NCBI RefSeq assembly: GCF_000172415.1
Contig: NZ_ABLD01000008.1
Location: 62,001-126,000, forward strand
DNA length: 64,000 nucleotides
Source of the DNA: Paraburkholderia graminis C4D1M
Lineage (GTDB): Bacteria; Pseudomonadota; Gammaproteobacteria; Burkholderiales; Burkholderiaceae
Direction of reading: 5' to 3'
This document shows positions 61,206 to 64,000 of this stretch, one piece after another; within the stretch, counting starts at the first letter, position 1; every line of letters starts with the position of its first letter. The position numbers and the translations under genes were made by a program. The notes beneath the pieces were generated by a model. The model worked only from the letters and a program-made list of their open reading frames with translations. It was not told the origin of the DNA and did not search any database.

Positions 61206-62627
61206 ATGTCCCAGGCGAGCGTACCCCTTTGCGTCGATCTCGATGGCACGCTGACCAGCACCGACCTTCTGGTCGAATCTTTCCTCGTGCTGATAAAGCG
61301 AAATCCACTGTATGCGTTTTTTTGTATTGGCTGGCTGTTTCGCGGCAAAGCGCATCTGAAAGCGCAGATTGCCCAGCGGGCGGCAATCGATGTGACATTG
61401 CTTCCCTATAACGCGCGCCTCGTGGCGTTCCTGCGTGCAGAGCGATCCAGTGGCAGGGATCTGTATTTATGCACGGCTGCGAACCGCAAGTTCGCGGAAC
61501 AGATAGCCTCATACTTCGGTTTCTTCGCGGGTATTCTCGCGAGCAACGACGCTCTGAATCTGTCCGGCGTCCAGAAGGCGTGCGCTTTGTCCGAGGAATT
61601 CGGTCCGCATGGCTTCGACTATTGCGGCAACGCGCTGTGCGACGTACCCGTTTGGAAACAGTGCAGACGGGCAATCGTTGTGGGAACGCGCCCGATCGCC
61701 GAGGCGGCCGAGATGGTGAATCAGAAGGTTCTCTTCTTCGAGGAGCGGCGATCGCTCATCGGCCTGACCGTCAGGGAAATGCGTGTTTATCAGTGGGTCA
61801 AGAATCTCCTGATTTTTGTACCGCTGCTCGCATCGCACCGTTTTACCGAAGGGGACACGCTTCGAGCCGAAGCCATCGCATTTTTTTCCTTCTGCTTCTG
61901 TGCTTCATCGGTATATCTGCTCAATGACATGCTGGACCTCGATGCGGACCGGCGCCACATAAGCAAGCGCAATCGGCCATTTGCTTCGGGACAGTTATCG
62001 CTCGCTTTCGGCATGCTTATCGGGTGTGCGCTGCTCGTCGCCTCTGCGGGTCTTGCCCTGCTTTTGCCTTCCACATTTCAGCTCGTATTGGCCGGCTACT
62101 TCGCAACTACGCTTGCTTATTCGCTCAGGCTCAAACGGTTCGTGCTTATCGATGTCTTTGTGCTCGCGGCTCTTTACACCGCCCGGGTCGCGGCGGGCGG
62201 CGCCGCGGGGGACATTCCCCTGTCGGACTGGTTGATCATGTTTTCTATTCTGATCTTTCTCAGTCTCGCGATGGTGAAGCGCTACGCAGAGCTCGACGCG
62301 CTATTGCGTGAAGCAAAAGTTTGCGCAGTCGGGCGCGGTTATGTTACGCAGGATCTCGGCATTCTGCGTTCATTCGGCACGGCTTCTGGCTACGTCGCGG
62401 TACTGGTGCTCGCGCTCTACATGAATTCATCCGATGTACGGATGCTCTATCGGCACCCGCACGCACTCTGGTTGTTATTCGGGCTGCTGCTCTTCTGGAT
62501 TAGCCGTGTGTGGATGTTGGCCTTTCGCGGCGAGATGCAAGACGATCCGATTGTGTTCACCTTCAAGAACCGCCTTAGCCTGCTGGTAGTCTGCCTCTGC
62601 GTAGCGACGGTGATAGCGGCAAGCTGA
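61206..62627 (+). CDS. HAD phosphatase - UbiA prenyltransferase fusion (polyprenyl-phosphate phosphoribosyltransferase-like)
   Basis: Fusion protein of ~473 residues. The first ~195 residues are a HAD domain (CVDLDGTLTSTDLL with nucleophile Asp near 10; the third-motif Gly-Asn region GNALCDVPVW). Residues ~205-470 are a UbiA domain with eight to nine membrane helices, the first Asp-rich motif NDMLDLDADRRH near 265, and KRNRPFASG after it. Such fusions are related to DPPR synthase (Rv3806c) and NoeC, which attach ribose-5-phosphate to decaprenyl phosphate. The ATG at 61206 has AGG five bases upstream. The HAD part could remove the 5-phosphate. Starts a locus with an SMR-like gene and a PAP2 gene. 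Confidence 0.85.
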   Translation: MSQASVPLCVDLDGTLTSTDLLVESFLVLIKRNPLYAFFCIGWLFRGKAHLKAQIAQRAAIDVTLLPYNARLVAFLRAERSSGRDLYLCTAANRKFAEQIASYFGFFAGILASNDALNLSGVQKACALSEEFGPHGFDYCGNALCDVPVWKQCRRAIVVGTRPIAEAAEMVNQKVLFFEERRSLIGLTVREMRVYQWVKNLLIFVPLLASHRFTEGDTLRAEAIAFFSFCFCASSVYLLNDMLDLDADRRHISKRNRPFASGQLSLAFGMLIGCALLVASAGLALLLPSTFQLVLAGYFATTLAYSLRLKRFVLIDVFVLAALYTARVAAGGAAGDIPLSDWLIMFSILIFLSLAMVKRYAELDALLREAKVCAVGRGYVTQDLGILRSFGTASGYVAVLVLALYMNSSDVRMLYRHPHALWLLFGLLLFWISRVWMLAFRGEMQDDPIVFTFKNRLSLLVVCLCVATVIAAS

Positions 62628-62645
62628 CCCTCGACCATTCAATCG

Positions 62646-63002
62646 ATGCAATTCTTTTTTCTGTTTCTGAGCGGCACGTGCAGTGCCTCGGCGAGCATTC
62701 TTTTGCGCATTGCGGCGCGGGTTGATAACGACCCCTCGTTGTTCGCGACCGGTGGCCGGCCGTTACTTTATCGACTCGCCGCGATAGCGGCTTATGGTGC
62801 CGGGTTCGGCCTTTATGCGCTGGCACTCAAGCGCGTCGAGCTGAGCGTGGCTTATCCGCTGATGGTTGCAGTCACGATCCTCGAGATTCTTGTGTTTGGC
62901 GTCGTGTCAGGCGAAGCGGTTTCGCCGCGGATCGTCGCAGGCGCAGGCTTCCTTCTCATAAGCGTGCTGTTGCTATACCTGCCGTCGAGCGCACGGCCGT
63001 AA
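62646..63002 (+). CDS. SMR/EamA-like small membrane protein
   Basis: A 118-residue protein with four predicted helices, as in small multidrug resistance/ArnE-F-type proteins. Motifs: GTCSASASILLRIAAR in helix 1, VELSVAYPLMVAVTILEILVF in helices 3 (given in part), GEAVSPRIVAGAGFLLISVLL in helix 4 (given in part). ArnE/ArnF relatives move undecaprenyl-linked sugars across the inner membrane. With the HAD-UbiA fusion 18 bp upstream, a role in flipping a lipid-linked pentose is plausible. Confidence 0.75.
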   Translation: MQFFFLFLSGTCSASASILLRIAARVDNDPSLFATGGRPLLYRLAAIAAYGAGFGLYALALKRVELSVAYPLMVAVTILEILVFGVVSGEAVSPRIVAGAGFLLISVLLLYLPSSARP

Positions 63003-63067
63003 GCGTGATCCTGACCTGAACTTCGCTGCTCATACCAGTACTTCGCGAGGCTGCTTGCGCGTGACCC

Positions 63068-63099
63068 GATGTTCCGTGACGGCGATGTTCCGTGACGGC
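63068..63099. repeat. 16-bp tandem duplication
   Basis: GATGTTCCGTGACGGC occurs twice directly in tandem with no mismatch. It looks like a recent slippage duplication. Confidence 0.85.
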
Positions 63100-63255
63100 G
63101 ATCTGAAAGCATTCTTCATTTCAGGCCACAACGGGAAATTTTTTGGAACGTAGCGTGCGCAAGCGCGCATTCGGGAGCCGATGTCGATCCTCCGACGGTG
63201 GCAAATATCATAATCTGGGTGTACCGCAGGTAGGAAAGCGACTCGTTGGGCGAAC

Positions 63256-63274
63256 CCCTCCGCAAGACGGAGGG
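63256..63274. other. Hairpin in PAP2 gene leader
   Basis: CCCTCCG and CGGAGGG form a 7-bp stem with a CAAGA loop, ~45 bp upstream of the PAP2 start. The A/T pairs outside could extend it. Confidence 0.4.
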
Positions 63275-63317
63275 TTGCCGTCCGGTCCCAGTACGAACCT
63301 TACTGTCTACGCGAAAA

Positions 63318-64000
63318 ATGAACAGCTTCGATACGAGCATCGAGACGTTCCTTAGCGGATTCAATTCGTGTGCGCTCTGCAATCATGCGGTGCAAGCCAT
63401 TGCCAACATGTACACCTTCAAAGGTCTGGTTCTGATCCCGGCTTTGTGGTGGATATGGTTTCAATCGGCGGAGCGTCGGCAATGGAGGCGTGAAGTCGTC
63501 ATTGCAACGGCCGTGAGTGGCCTGTTGGCCCTTCTTGCAGGAAGGCTTCTCGCGCATTTTTTACCCTTCCGTATGCGCCCCGCCTTTTCACCCGAGCTAA
63601 ACCTTCATTTCCCGTTTGTCCCGCAAAGCGAAAGCATGTTGTCAACGTGGAGTTCCTTTCCTAGCGATCACGCAATGCTGTGGATGTCGGTCGCAGTAGG
63701 GCTCTTTGTCGTCTCGCGCCGCATCGGCATTCTCGCGCTTCTCTACGTCGCCATTTTCATTTGCATTCCCCGCGCCTACCTCGGCTTCCACTATCCGACG
63801 GACCTGTTGGCGGGCGCTGCGATCGGCATCGTCATTACCTATGTCATGACGCGCGATTCCGTGAGACCGCTTTACGCAACTCCTATATTGCGTTGGATCG
63901 AGCGCTACCCCGGACTATCGGCGATGCTTGGATTCGTGTTGTGCCTGGAACTTGTTACCCAGTTCGATGAGATTAGAACTTTCGCGACTTCGATCCTCAA
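63318..64000 (+). CDS. PAP2 family phosphatase (partial at window end)
   Basis: The frame from ATG 63318 stays open to the window end (227 codons seen). It has the three PAP2 motifs: K/R-x6-RP in PFRMRPAF, PSDH in SSFPSDHAM near 117, and SR-x5-H-x3-D in PRAYLGFHYPTD near 157, with four or more membrane helices. Such phosphatases act on lipid phosphates or prenyl-linked sugar phosphates, like Rv3807c in the arabinogalactan donor pathway. The active site faces the periplasm in most members. The C-terminal part lies outside the window. Confidence 0.88.
   Translation, partial: MNSFDTSIETFLSGFNSCALCNHAVQAIANMYTFKGLVLIPALWWIWFQSAERRQWRREVVIATAVSGLLALLAGRLLAHFLPFRMRPAFSPELNLHFPFVPQSESMLSTWSSFPSDHAMLWMSVAVGLFVVSRRIGILALLYVAIFICIPRAYLGFHYPTDLLAGAAIGIVITYVMTRDSVRPLYATPILRWIERYPGLSAMLGFVLCLELVTQFDEIRTFATSIL

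Larger units (their letters stand above)
63003..63317. other. Gap between SMR-like and PAP2 genes with short repeats
   Basis: About 315 bp. It contains a 16-bp tandem duplication (63068-63099) and a GC-rich hairpin (63256-63274). A 70-codon frame from 63143 has no similarity I can recognise and runs into the PAP2 gene. The hairpin upstream of the PAP2 start could be part of a structured leader, but matches no riboswitch class I know. Confidence 0.4.

Noticed and set aside
63180..63317. A riboswitch in the leader of the PAP2 gene
   Set aside because: A hairpin is present, but the conserved bases of the classes I know (c-di-GMP, SAM, cobalamin, fluoride) are not found.

Overview
The window looks like a chromosomal or megaplasmid segment of a high-GC betaproteobacterium, most likely Burkholderiaceae of the Paraburkholderia/Caballeronia/Burkholderia group. 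The reasons are the strongly GC-biased third codon positions, two Burkholderia-type 16-stranded porins, a DUF3331 protein (a family I know from Burkholderia relatives), the tssBC-hcp-tssEFG order, and the dense set of LLM monooxygenases, MFS carriers and UbiD decarboxylases. I saw no rRNA, tRNA, CRISPR array or insertion sequence.

Layout. (1) 1-5866, minus strand: type VI secretion genes tssB, tssC, hcp, tssE, tssF and the first part of tssG; tssG carries two apparent one-base deletions. (2) 6265-9592, plus strand and divergent from tssB: a tightly overlapping operon of a FecR-like periplasmic protein, a membrane sensor with a CxxCH haem site and HAMP domain, and a Ser/Thr kinase. (3) 9937-11478: an ECF sigma factor and its membrane anti-sigma factor. 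(4) 11547-16911: amidase, DUF3331 protein, MFS carrier, SDR and a uracil-DNA glycosylase family protein. Two copies of a 39-bp four-heptad repeat lie in the intergenic regions here. (5) 17028-28337: FMN-dependent monooxygenases, an amino-acid-type ABC transporter with two paralogous binding proteins, a GNAT acetyltransferase and an aspartoacylase-type deacylase. By analogy with the Bacillus yxe/sna operon this looks like salvage of S-substituted cysteines or related organosulfur amino acids. (6) 28421-30793: porin and a lone MetQ/NlpA binding protein.

(7) 30821-51654 is the most interesting part: two UbiD decarboxylases, a UbiX flavin prenyltransferase, a three-subunit molybdenum hydroxylase with a CoxG-like accessory protein and a truncated XdhC remnant, an acyl-CoA ligase, a thioesterase, an enol-lactonase-like hydrolase, RidA, two MFS carriers, a TauABC-type ABC transporter, a porin and one LysR regulator. 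Six copies of an inverted repeat TCATG-N(4-5)-CATGA lie in all four main promoter regions of these genes. This suggests one LysR-controlled regulon for the catabolism of an aromatic or heteroaromatic acid, similar in gene content to the furoate/furandicarboxylate (hmf) system but not identical to it.

(8) 51656-55051: an SDR, a divergent HTH regulator, and a fusion of an HdeD-like membrane domain to a papain-like domain. (9) 55054-60856: a hexuronate locus made of a large lipoprotein that may be a polysaccharide-degrading enzyme, an ExuT-like carrier, a LacI regulator and uronate dehydrogenase, with a near-perfect LacI-type operator upstream of the carrier gene. (10) 61206-64000: a less GC-rich block with a HAD-UbiA fusion, an SMR-like small membrane protein and a PAP2 phosphatase cut by the window end. 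It resembles the machinery that makes polyprenyl-phospho-pentose (arabinose) donors for surface glycans.
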